64,000 nt of DNA from Caminicella sporogenes DSM 14501. GTDB lineage: Bacteria; Bacillota; Clostridia; Peptostreptococcales; Caminicellaceae. Shown piece by piece: positions 53,706 through 61,730 of this stretch; position 1 is the first letter of the stretch; the number at the start of each line of letters is the position of its first letter. The stretch is from NCBI RefSeq assembly GCF_900142285.1, contig NZ_FRAJ01000013.1, forward strand, positions 25,841 to 89,840, given 5' to 3'. A model generated the notes under the pieces. That model was not told the DNA's origin and did no database searches. It saw only the letters and a program-made list of their open reading frames with translations. The position numbers and the translations under genes are program-made.

Positions 53706-54593
53706 TTATTTGTTCTTATTAAAAATTTCCTTTGCTATTTTTTTGCCTGTTGGCGTTGCTGCTAACCCACCAAGAGCTGTTTCTCTTAAATCTTCTGGCA
53801 TACTCTTCCCAACTTTATACATTGCATCTACCACTTCATCAAATGGAATAACACTCTTTATCCCAGCAAGAGCCATATCAGCACAAATAAGTGCATTAGC
53901 AGTACCTATGGCATTTCTCTTTACACATGGACATTCAACTAACCCTGCTATTGGGTCACATACAAGTCCTAATATATTTTTGATAGTCATTGCAGCTGCA
54001 TGTAAAGCTGCCTCAGGACTTCCACCAAATAATTCTACAACAGCTGCTGCTGCCATAGCTGATGCCGTTCCAGTTTCTGCCTGACATCCTCCTTCAGCTC
54101 CAGCTACAGTAGCATTTTTTGCCACTATTAATCCAACAGCTGAAGCTGTAAAAAGTGCTTCTATAAGCTTATCATCTTCTATTTCAAATTCATCACCTAT
54201 AGTAATTAAAACACCCGGTATTATACCGCATGAACCAGCCGTAGGAGCAGCTACTACTTGTCCCATTGAAGCATTTACTTCTAAAACAGCCATAGCACTT
54301 GCAACTGCTTTAAGTATTCTACTTCCTGAAATAGTTTCTTTATTTTCATATCTATTTTTAAGCAGTTTAGCATCTCCACCTACCAGTCCACTAACAGATT
54401 TAATATCTTCTGTCAAACCTCTTATAACTGCTTTTTTCATAACATATAAATTATCTTTCATTAAATTAAATACTTCTTCATATGAAAGTCCACTATTTTC
54501 AATTTCCCTTAAAATCATAACTTCCCATATTTTTTTATTATTCTCCCTGCATATATGTAAAAGTTCTTGCCCACTGCCAAAATTATAACTCAT
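53706..54593 (-). CDS. sdaAA: L-serine dehydratase, iron-sulfur-dependent, alpha subunit
   Basis: About 295 residues. AAPTAGSCGIIPGVLI (about 117-132), GGCQAETGTASAMAAAA and VCDPIAGLVECPCVKRNAIG supply the three cluster-binding cysteines. With the beta subunit it deaminates serine to pyruvate and ammonia in the cytosol. ATG at 54593 behind AAGGG; an ATG two codons earlier is too near the site. It follows sdaAB closely. Confidence 0.96.
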   Translation of the reverse strand: MSYNFGSGQELLHICRENNKKIWEVMILREIENSGLSYEEVFNLMKDNLYVMKKAVIRGLTEDIKSVSGLVGGDAKLLKNRYENKETISGSRILKAVASAMAVLEVNASMGQVVAAPTAGSCGIIPGVLITIGDEFEIEDDKLIEALFTASAVGLIVAKNATVAGAEGGCQAETGTASAMAAAAVVELFGGSPEAALHAAAMTIKNILGLVCDPIAGLVECPCVKRNAIGTANALICADMALAGIKSVIPFDEVVDAMYKVGKSMPEDLRETALGGLAATPTGKKIAKEIFNKNK

Positions 54594-54607
54594 AACCATT
54601 CCCTTTC

Positions 54608-55279
54608 TTAAATAGAGTTTATGATAAAAACATCTTTTACAGATTTTACACTACTTTTTATAATTTTTAATAAATTCATATCTAAAACATCATCTGATTC
54701 TATCACCATAAATGCATCTTTACCTTTATCTTGTCTGTAAACACTCATATATGCAATATTTATATTATTCTGAGCTAATATCTTAGTTATATTAGCTATA
54801 ATTCCCGGATGGTCAATATGCCTAGTTATTAGAGTAGGATACTGCCCTGTAAATTCAAGCTTTAGCCCATTTATCTCAATAATTTTAATACTTCCTCCAC
54901 CTATAGATGAACCCATAAGTTCTACAATAGAACTATCTGACTTTTCAATAATAATTTTAACTGTATTAGGGTGAACTTCTCCTAAATCAGCTTCCACAAA
55001 CTCATATTCTATACCTTTTTGTTTAGCTATCTGAAGTGAATTTTTAAGTTTTTCATCACTTTCTTTCATACCTAATATTCCAGCCATTAACGCCCTATCT
55101 GTTCCATGTCCCTTGTATGTTTTAGCAAAAGAACCATGCAATAAAAACTTTACCTTTCTTGCATTAAAATCGCATAATTTTCCAGCAAGTCTACCAATTC
55201 TTGCAGCCCCAGCTGTATGAGAACTAGATGGTCCAACCATCTTAGGTCCAATTACTTCAAAGGCACTAAAATTTTTCAT
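54608..55279 (-). CDS. sdaAB: L-serine dehydratase, iron-sulfur-dependent, beta subunit
   Basis: About 222 residues. The catalytic-type N-terminus holds GPKMVGPSSSHTAGAARIGRLA (about 9-30) and GTDRALMAGILGM. The C-terminal ACT domain (about 148-220) begins PTLITRHIDHPGIIANITKIL and may sense serine. I chose ATG 55279 behind GGAGGTATAT; the longer frame runs through that site. Operon sdaAB-sdaAA. Confidence 0.96.
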   Translation of the reverse strand: MKNFSAFEVIGPKMVGPSSSHTAGAARIGRLAGKLCDFNARKVKFLLHGSFAKTYKGHGTDRALMAGILGMKESDEKLKNSLQIAKQKGIEYEFVEADLGEVHPNTVKIIIEKSDSSIVELMGSSIGGGSIKIIEINGLKLEFTGQYPTLITRHIDHPGIIANITKILAQNNINIAYMSVYRQDKGKDAFMVIESDDVLDMNLLKIIKSSVKSVKDVFIINSI

Positions 55280-55421
55280 ATATACCTCCTTTGAATTTTT
55301 CAACTTTAATTTTTTCATATTTCAACTTTTTTTAAAACGTTTCCAATATAATTATAACACAATACATCTGCTTCATCGAGTAATTATTAATCCCATATTT
55401 TTATATTTTTCTATAAAAATC

Positions 55422-55444
55422 AAAAAGAATAGCACACGCTATTC
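55422..55444 (-). terminator. Terminator of sleB-ypeB operon
   Basis: GAATAGC, four-base loop, GCTATTC, then TTTTTG on the minus strand, directly after the ypeB stop. Confidence 0.85.
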
Positions 55445-55447
55445 CTT

Positions 55448-56803
55448 TTACATCATCAATATACCATGTTCTTTTATAATAAGCTGAAGTATTTTTTCTT
55501 CTTCTCCATTTTCAGCATTTATATAAATAAGAAAACTGTCTTTTTTATAATTTACTAAAAATTCATAGCACAAAATTTCTTTTGAACCTTCAGTTGGAAT
55601 AATTACAAGTCTACTTTTCTTTATCTGCGAATTAATACTCAAAATATTTTTTGCTTCCTTTTCTGTAATTTTAGGTTTTGGAATATTTCTTTTATAGTGA
55701 TTTATAAGGTAGCCTTCTGCTTCAAAACCCTTTATACTGCCATCATCCATACTGACCTTTACTTTTATCAAATCACTGTAAACTAATACATTTCCATCTT
55801 TATAAGCAAAATTTATAACCAACTGGCCATCATATTCTTCTGAATAAGTTGCTTCCATATTTTTAAATCCAATTCTATCAAGAAAATTTTTAGCAATCTT
55901 TATTGCCTCTTTATTGCTGATTTTTTCATCTCCTACTGGTAGTGTATCAAGCAACCAAAGAAGTTTTCCACCTTTTTTCGTTATTGCCATAGTAATACTA
56001 CTTTCTCTTTTGTTATTTTCTCTAAGTTCAATAATATAAGCTGGTAACTTAGTATTTTCCGTTTCTCCTATAATATTTGCAAAATACTTTTTTCTACTGC
56101 TTAATACATTTAGTGCAATTTTTTCTGCTTCTTCCTTGTTAATTTCTTTTCCCTTTAATTTTGCTTTTATTTTCCATATATGTTCTGAAAAAGGTCCATC
56201 ATATATCAATTCAGGATATTTCTGCATTCTTTCTTCTACATTTACTAAACTAGTATTTATCATGTTTTCATTCATCTTATCAAATTTTCTTTTTGATTTT
56301 TTTATAAGTTCTGAAATTTTTAAACCTTTTTCATTAGAAAATTCATTCTGTATTTTTATTAAACTTTGAGATAAATAATTTGAATAATTATGCAGTTTTT
56401 CTATTATCTCCATATCGTCTTGAGTGAGAGTTATACCTCTACTACACTTTCTAGCCATAGCCATACTAAAATCTCCTACTTGACTTAAAAATTTTTGAGT
56501 TTTACTTACATCTTTATGCTTTATTGGAAGTTGAGTAAGTCTTTCTTGCGCATTATAAGCTTTATACATCAAATCAGTAAAAATCATAACATTCTGATTA
56601 GGCGTTCCCGTTATCATAACTTTAGCTAAATCAGATTGTATATTTTCTACTTCACCAAGTAAATCATAAAACATTCTCTGAAATTGATTTTCAATATAAA
56701 TACTGTAACTATTTCTCTCTTGATACTGCTCATATCCCCATCCAAAAGTTAATATTAAAATAATTAGTGTAGATATAAACATACCTATAAAAATATTTTT
56801 CAT
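55448..56803 (-). CDS. ypeB: Germination protein YpeB
   Basis: 451 residues. An N-terminal membrane anchor (about 5-21) precedes a helical region (about 30-210). C-terminal PepSY-type repeats follow, with conserved EEAEKIALNVLSSRKKYF, SNKEAIKIAKNFLDRIGF and TEKEAKNILSI. YpeB is needed for SleB deposition and stability in the spore. Its gene follows sleB by 12 bases in a typical germination operon. ATG behind GGGGGAGG. Forespore expression is expected, but no sigma-G promoter was identified. Confidence 0.95.
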   Translation of the reverse strand: MKNIFIGMFISTLIILILTFGWGYEQYQERNSYSIYIENQFQRMFYDLLGEVENIQSDLAKVMITGTPNQNVMIFTDLMYKAYNAQERLTQLPIKHKDVSKTQKFLSQVGDFSMAMARKCSRGITLTQDDMEIIEKLHNYSNYLSQSLIKIQNEFSNEKGLKISELIKKSKRKFDKMNENMINTSLVNVEERMQKYPELIYDGPFSEHIWKIKAKLKGKEINKEEAEKIALNVLSSRKKYFANIIGETENTKLPAYIIELRENNKRESSITMAITKKGGKLLWLLDTLPVGDEKISNKEAIKIAKNFLDRIGFKNMEATYSEEYDGQLVINFAYKDGNVLVYSDLIKVKVSMDDGSIKGFEAEGYLINHYKRNIPKPKITEKEAKNILSINSQIKKSRLVIIPTEGSKEILCYEFLVNYKKDSFLIYINAENGEEEKILQLIIKEHGILMM

Positions 56804-56815
56804 ATATTCCTCCCC

Positions 56816-57703
56816 CTACTTTTTAGCAAAAACGTGTTTTCCAATTTTTATAATAGGTTTTAAAGTCCATACCCATTTGCTCTTAGCCTTTGCTGGATTA
56901 AAAAAATACAAAGCTCCTCCTGTTGGGTCCCATCCATTTAACGCATCTCTAGCTGCTCTATATGAACTTTCTGTAATCGGTGCATATATCTGACCTGTAT
57001 CTACCGATTCAAATGCTAAAGGCTGATATATAACTCCTGCAATACTATTTGGAAAAGATGGATGTTTTACCCTATTCAATATCACTGCACCTACTGCAAC
57101 TTGTCCTACATAAGGTTCTCCTCTTGATTCACCATTTATAGCCATAGCTAATAATCTTATCTCATCTTCTTTTGTAATTCCCCTACTACTTGCTAAATAA
57201 CCTCGACTAACTGCTTTAATCGTAATACCTAAAGCTTTTCTTGTCTGTGGACCAATATATCCATCAACTTTTAAACCATTTTTTCTTTGAAAATTCACAA
57301 CTGCAATATATGTTTTAGGCCCATATATTCCATCTATTGGCCCTTTATAATAACCCCACTGCTTTAATTTTTTTTGAGCTATTTCTACTTCTCTACTATA
57401 ATTAGGAAGTTTTTTATCACTTATTCCCATAGCTTTTTTTGTTTGACTTCCAACTATACCATCTACTTTTAGTTTATTTTTTCTTTGAAACTTTTTTACT
57501 GCATTAAAAGTCTGAGGACCATATATACCATCAACTTCACCATAATAATATCCCCAATATTTTAACTTTCGCTGAACTTCTTTGACATCTTCTCCTCTAA
57601 CTCCCCAATATAAAGTTCTTGCATAACTTAAATCTATATAAAATATACCTACTATTAAAAATATAGTAAATATACACAGTATGACATTAAACTGTTTTTT
57701 CAT
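56816..57703 (-). CDS. sleB: Spore cortex-lytic enzyme SleB
   Basis: 295 residues. A signal or anchor segment lies at about 7-28. Two PG_binding_1 repeats (about 33-92 and 105-163) each end KVDGIVGSQTKKAMG or KVDGYIGPQTRKALG-like; most SleB proteins have one, so the duplication is notable. The C-terminal Hydrolase_2 domain (about 178-292) has AINGESRGEPYVGQVAVGAVILNRV with the catalytic Glu. It is a lytic transglycosylase that cleaves cortex muramic-lactam peptidoglycan during germination. ATG behind AAAGGAGG. Confidence 0.95.
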   Translation of the reverse strand: MKKQFNVILCIFTIFLIVGIFYIDLSYARTLYWGVRGEDVKEVQRKLKYWGYYYGEVDGIYGPQTFNAVKKFQRKNKLKVDGIVGSQTKKAMGISDKKLPNYSREVEIAQKKLKQWGYYKGPIDGIYGPKTYIAVVNFQRKNGLKVDGYIGPQTRKALGITIKAVSRGYLASSRGITKEDEIRLLAMAINGESRGEPYVGQVAVGAVILNRVKHPSFPNSIAGVIYQPLAFESVDTGQIYAPITESSYRAARDALNGWDPTGGALYFFNPAKAKSKWVWTLKPIIKIGKHVFAKK

Positions 57704-58023
57704 GATGTTCCTCCTTTAAATTCTTAGTTATATTCTTTATTTTCTGTTAACATTTAGTCTTTTATTCTCTTTTCGTCAAATAAAAATTACTTTTAAAAAT
57801 ACAAAAAAGCTTAAGCAACAGTTTAAAATAAAATGTACCCTATAGAGTAAATAAAAAAAGCCTATTCTACAGAGTACATTTTATAGAATTTTTTGTTATA
57901 TAATATATAAAAGTACTATATAATGTAATTTGAATTTTATCAGATTATCTAACGATATATTTAAGTATTAACTTAAATTGAGAATACTACTAAAAGTCTA
58001 AGTAGAAAAAAGGAGGGCACACA
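57704..58023. other. Divergent intergenic region upstream of sleB
   Basis: About 320 bases holding an imperfect inverted repeat at 57829-57883 and the divergent promoters. No sigma-G element could be called with confidence. Confidence 0.4.
57829..57883. repeat. 55-bp imperfect inverted repeat
   Basis: The outer arms TAAAATGTAC/GTACATTTTA are perfect, and pairing continues inward with few mismatches (CCTATAGAGTA against TATTCTACAGA). It could be a transcription terminator on the plus strand (TATAGAATTTTTTG follows) or a small mobile repeat. Confidence 0.5.
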
Positions 58024-58359
58024 ATGACATGGTGGTATAATCAAAATGACATAAGACAATGTGAAGATAAAAATGTTTTAAATGGTCAATTAAATAATAT
58101 AAGAAAAAGATTAGAAAATAATGAATCACTTAGTATAAAAAAAAGTGCATTACTCATATTAAAAGGGATTATCTCTGCTATAGTTTTAACTTCTTTTGAA
58201 TATGCTAAAAAAAATCCAGAAGTTTTTGGAATCTTAAAAACAATTTTTACGATGGGATTTTTTATATCAGCATTATTAGTTTTACAATTACCCTACGGTT
58301 TATATCAACTTATTAAAAGAATATATATAAGTACAACAAACAAAAAAAATGACAATTAA
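58024..58359 (+). CDS. Small membrane protein, 111 aa, unknown
   Basis: ATG six bases after AAGGAGGG. A charged N-terminus (WWYNQNDIRQCEDKNVLNGQ, then LNNIRKRLENNESLSIKKS) is followed by two hydrophobic segments (about 42-60 and 70-95) and a Lys/Asn-rich tail. No family recognised. Good ribosome site and coding-like composition. No neighbour gives a function; the decayed transposase lies downstream. Confidence 0.6.
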   Translation: MTWWYNQNDIRQCEDKNVLNGQLNNIRKRLENNESLSIKKSALLILKGIISAIVLTSFEYAKKNPEVFGILKTIFTMGFFISALLVLQLPYGLYQLIKRIYISTTNKKNDN

Positions 58360-58898
58360 TGTTTCATGTTTTGTTTCTCTAGTTGAGTTTAAAAGCGATA
58401 TGGAATATTTAAAGTTTTGTACAAATAATTAATAATTCAAATAATAAGGAATAAAAAAGAGATGATTATTTATGCAAAACTCTAATAAATTAAAAATAAA
58501 AAAATTTGCTCAGAATTGAAATACAGTAGATAGGATACAAGAAGCATTAAAATAATTTCGAGAAACACTTAATCAAGCACTTGAATCAAAGCTTGAAAAT
58601 CATTTTAAATATGGTAAAAATCATTCTAAGTGAAACAATCCAGGAAATATTAGAAATGAATACAACAGAAAAGTTATTCAAATATACTTCAACAAAACTA
58701 TTCTAAAAGAAATGGTAAATTTAAGCTAAGATTATTTACAAATATAAAAAAAGAACTAATAGGGGTACCACCAACATCTCATAAGATGTTAGTGAGCCCA
58801 AAAATAAATATTACATTAGTCATTTCATTATTTTTTTCAACAATAATGCTAAAGCCTATCAAAACATAGAAATGTTTATATTCAAATTTTTCTATTAT
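58360..58898. other. Gene-poor stretch with transposase debris
   Basis: About 540 bases. It contains the IS256-type remnant (58472-58740) and a small hairpin CTAACATCTTATGAGATGTTGG-like at about 58771-58794. No intact gene. Confidence 0.5.
58472..58740 (+). pseudogene. IS256/mutator-family transposase N-terminal remnant
   Basis: A single frame from ATG reads MQNSNKLKIKKFAQN, stop, NTVDRIQEALK, stop, FRETLNQALESKLENHFKYG, KNHSK, stop, NNPGNIRNEYNRKVIQ. This matches the N-terminal region of IS256-type transposases (the FRETL-LE-E--H-GY then NSRNGY-K pattern) with three in-frame stops. The catalytic DDE region is gone. It cannot encode a functional transposase. Confidence 0.7.
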
Positions 58899-58994
58899 CT
58901 ACACTAAATTGCTAATATTCATTATAAATAAAGCCAATCCAGATATAATTGAAAAATATGTAGCTCCAACTGCTAAAGCCTTTAAATCTTTCAT
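58899..58994 (-). CDS. Putative 31-residue membrane peptide
   Basis: ATG 11 bases after GGGGG. The sequence KDLKALAVGATYFSIISGLA then LFIMNISNLV is a single hydrophobic helix with a charged start. Such tiny membrane peptides occur in Gram-positive bacteria as regulators or toxins. Evidence is limited to the ribosome site and composition. Confidence 0.4.
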   Translation of the reverse strand: MKDLKALAVGATYFSIISGLALFIMNISNLV

Positions 58995-59127
58995 AAAAAT
59001 CTCTACCCCCTAAACTTAACTATCTTAATTTAAACATTTTCTTAATCTCATCTTTTAACCTCTACTATAACTTATACCATGAAACAGAAAAAATCAATCA
59101 TCAAAATATTAATTTCTTATTAAATTT

Positions 59128-60183
59128 TTATTTCAAACCAGCAGATATTTTTATAGCTGCCTGATGTTTTGGATCTATCTTATTATCCTTGTGTCTTCTA
59201 CTGTTTTTAAAATGTATATCCATATGTCCTGATACCCCATTTCCCTTTATAAAATCATAATTATATCCATATCCAAACCCACCACTTCTTCCACTTACCA
59301 TTTTACCGGCAGGTTTTCCTTCAACTCCTGCATGAGGCATAGCAGTCATAGATGCAGCAATAACTCTACCGTTAATATAAACTAAAACTGGTCTCCTTTT
59401 CCAGCTAAATCCTCCCCAAATCTTTTTAATAATACTAGTATCATTTTTTGTTAACGGTTCTACATCAGCATGATTAGTTCCTGCAGTTACTTTAACTTTA
59501 AATCTTAATCCAATATAAAAATCTTGAACTGTTAATACAGTTTTATTTCTCTTTAACATCTTCCTTACACTTTTCCACCAGTCGAGATACTCCCCATAAC
59601 CTCTTTTAACATTTCCTCTACTTACAGCAGAACTCACAGCAGCAGTATAACTTATCAAACCTAAAGATTTCATTTTCTCAAGTGTTGACATTCCTACAAT
59701 GCCATCTACTTTTAAGCCATACTTCCTTTGAAATTCCTTAACTGCTTCTTCTGTTATTTTTCCAAAATAAGTAGTAAATTTATCATATCTATACATTCCA
59801 ACTTCTTTTAATACTCTTTGTAATATTTTTATATCATTATGCCTCATTCCCTTTTTATATACTGATTGAGTTAATTTTCCATATCCAAATAAGCCAAGTG
59901 ATTCCATTTTACTTAATGTAGATTTCCCAGCTATACCATCAACAGACAAATTATATTTCTTCTGAAATTTTTTAACTGCACTTTCAGTTATCGCTCCATA
60001 ATATGTAGTAAGCTTTTCATAATCATAAACACCATCTTTCTTTAAAGCTTTTTGAATTATTTTTATATCATTATGATTCATTCCCTTTTTATAAACATCC
60101 AAACTAAAATTTTGTCCAAAACATGTCATTGTCGTTGTAAAAATATATACAGATGTCAATACTGAAACTAATACTTTCCTCAC
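59128..60183 (-). CDS. Secreted protein with two peptidoglycan-binding repeats and an unassigned C-terminal domain
   Basis: About 351 residues. A signal peptide (VRKVLVSVLTSVYIFTTTMT) precedes two PG_binding_1 repeats (about 26-92 and 98-165), each starting VYKKGM-HNDIK and ending KVDGI-G-STL. The C-terminal domain (about 185-350) has YLDWWKSVRKMLKRNKTVLTV, TAGTNHADVEPLTKNDT and a His-rich GHMDIHFKNSRRH. The His/Asp pattern suggests a metal-dependent peptidase or a wall-binding fold; I could not assign it. GTG 60183 is preferred, seven bases after GGAGG. Confidence 0.8.
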   Translation of the reverse strand: MRKVLVSVLTSVYIFTTTMTCFGQNFSLDVYKKGMNHNDIKIIQKALKKDGVYDYEKLTTYYGAITESAVKKFQKKYNLSVDGIAGKSTLSKMESLGLFGYGKLTQSVYKKGMRHNDIKILQRVLKEVGMYRYDKFTTYFGKITEEAVKEFQRKYGLKVDGIVGMSTLEKMKSLGLISYTAAVSSAVSRGNVKRGYGEYLDWWKSVRKMLKRNKTVLTVQDFYIGLRFKVKVTAGTNHADVEPLTKNDTSIIKKIWGGFSWKRRPVLVYINGRVIAASMTAMPHAGVEGKPAGKMVSGRSGGFGYGYNYDFIKGNGVSGHMDIHFKNSRRHKDNKIDPKHQAAIKISAGLK

Positions 60184-60274
60184 AACCATACCTCCCTAAA
60201 ACTAAAACAAACTACTTAATCTGTAATTTACTATATCATTTTTTATCAATATAAATCAAATTAAATTAATTTTA

Positions 60275-60305
60275 AAAAAGTCTGTGAATGATTCACAGAC
60301 TTTTT
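60275..60305 (-). terminator. Terminator of tcdA
   Basis: 31-bp perfect palindrome AAAAAGTCTGTGAAT, G, ATTCACAGACTTTTT, effective on both strands. Confidence 0.9.
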
Positions 60306-60308
60306 ACT

Positions 60309-61034
60309 TTAACTATTTAATAAATCTTTTATAACTTCAGAAGCAATTATAAGTCCTGCAACAGAAGGAACAAAAGCAATACTTCCTGGTACTTGTTTTT
60401 TTCGTATAAAAGTTTCATTATCATTATTATTTACATATATAGGCTTTATAGGTTTTTCTTTAGAATATACAACTTTTAACCTTTTAACACCTCTTTTCCT
60501 AAGCTCTTTTCTCATAACTTTAGCAAGTGGACACATAGAAGTTTTATATATATCTGCTACTTCAAATTTTGTAGGGTCAAGTTTATTTCCAGCTCCCATA
60601 CTGCTTATAATGGATATATTTCTTTTATAACATTTTTCTACTAAATCTAACTTAGAACTAACCATATCTATTGCATCTACTACATAATCATAACTATCAT
60701 CTAAAAGTTTATTAGCATTTTCCGCATTATATAACATTTTATAGGTTGCAACATTAGCTTTAGGATTTATATCTAATATCCTGTTTTTCATAACTTCAAC
60801 CTTTGGTTTTCCAACTGTACTTCTTAATGCATGTATTTGTCTATTTATATTCGTTAAACATATATTATCATCATCTACAAGAACAAAATTCCCAACTCCA
60901 GTTCTAGCAAGTCCTTCAACAACAAAAGTTCCTACTCCACCAATCCCAAATACTGCAACCTTTTTTTTACTTAATTTTTCAAGTCCTTTTCTACCTATTA
61001 ATAATTCAGTACGAGAAAATGAATGTAATTCCAT
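60309..61034 (-). CDS. tcdA: tRNA threonylcarbamoyladenosine dehydratase
   Basis: 241 residues of the E1/ThiF/MoeB superfamily. The ATP-binding loop is VAVFGIGGVGTFVVEGLARTGVG (about 26-48), VDDDNICLTNINRQIHA (about 53-69) follows, and YDYVVDAIDMVSSKLDL holds the conserved Asp. The TcdA subgroup cyclises t6A at position 37 of tRNAs. ATG behind AGGAGG. Monocistronic. Confidence 0.93.
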   Translation of the reverse strand: MELHSFSRTELLIGRKGLEKLSKKKVAVFGIGGVGTFVVEGLARTGVGNFVLVDDDNICLTNINRQIHALRSTVGKPKVEVMKNRILDINPKANVATYKMLYNAENANKLLDDSYDYVVDAIDMVSSKLDLVEKCYKRNISIISSMGAGNKLDPTKFEVADIYKTSMCPLAKVMRKELRKRGVKRLKVVYSKEKPIKPIYVNNNDNETFIRKKQVPGSIAFVPSVAGLIIASEVIKDLLNS

Positions 61035-61227
61035 TTATTTTTCCTCCTAGTTAAATATTTTTATTTCCTGTGAAATAACTTTACCCTATTTATATCACAG
61101 CTATATTATCTCCAATATCTTTTTTTATTTCAACTTTAAATATATACTTCCTATATTTCAATTGTTCAGTTTCTTATAATATTTAACTTCAATCAAAATA
61201 AATTCAAATTTAAATAGTATAAAAAAT

Positions 61228-61260
61228 AAAAACCTTTTCTATCTAAAAGAAAAGGTTTTT
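61228..61260. terminator. Terminator of small helical protein gene
   Basis: AAAAACCTTTTCT pairs with AGAAAAGGTTTTT around a seven-base loop that contains the stop codon. T runs on both strands. Confidence 0.85.
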
Positions 61261-61449
61261 TTGTATATCTATATTTTTCCTTTTATTCAACTTTTCTTGT
61301 ACTACATCTAAAAATCTTATCTTATTTTCTGTCATAGATTTATATTGTTCTTTAGTAATTTTCCCCTGATTCATCAAAGTATCAGCCAATTTTAAAAAAT
61401 CGTTTACCAATACTAATAACTCCCTTAACTCTTCCTCTTTTTTAATCAT
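61243..61449 (-). CDS. Small helical protein, 68 aa
   Basis: A predicted helical hairpin (EELRELLVLVNDFLKLADTL, then GKITKEQYKSMTENKIRFLD) with a basic tail (KLNKRKNIDIQKNLFF). It is paralogous to the 49-residue protein at 46013-46162. ATG start with modest ribosome site (GGGGGAAAAT, revcomp of the upstream run). Function unknown; a small adaptor or regulator of the Spo0E-like helical-hairpin size class is conceivable, but the SxxxD motif of Spo0E is absent. Confidence 0.7.
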   Translation of the reverse strand: MIKKEEELRELLVLVNDFLKLADTLMNQGKITKEQYKSMTENKIRFLDVVQEKLNKRKNIDIQKNLFF

Positions 61450-61684
61450 AATCTCTAATTTTCCCCCTTTTCCCCCTTATAAAGGGCCTAAACCACAAAT
61501 TGAACTTTAACGGAATTACATAAACTCTTTTTCATTAACTTTAATAAAAATATTAATTTAAAATTAACATTACTTTAAATTAATATTACATTTAAATATA
61601 CTATACTATACAAATTAAAAAAATCCTTCTTTCATTTAAAAAAATTTTGAATTTTTTACAATTTATTTATAACTAACTTTAACT

Positions 61685-61730
61685 ATAACTTTAAAATCTC
61701 AACCTAAAAAGGTTGAGATTTTAAAGTTAT
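61685..61730 (-). terminator. Terminator of aminotransferase-PepT gene
   Basis: 20-bp stem (61685-61704 with 61711-61730) and a six-base loop. It overlaps the stop codon. There is only an interrupted T run on the minus strand. Confidence 0.75.

Noticed and set aside
61243..61449. Spo0E-like phosphatase
   Set aside because: Size and helical-hairpin form fit, but the required SxxxD motif is missing.
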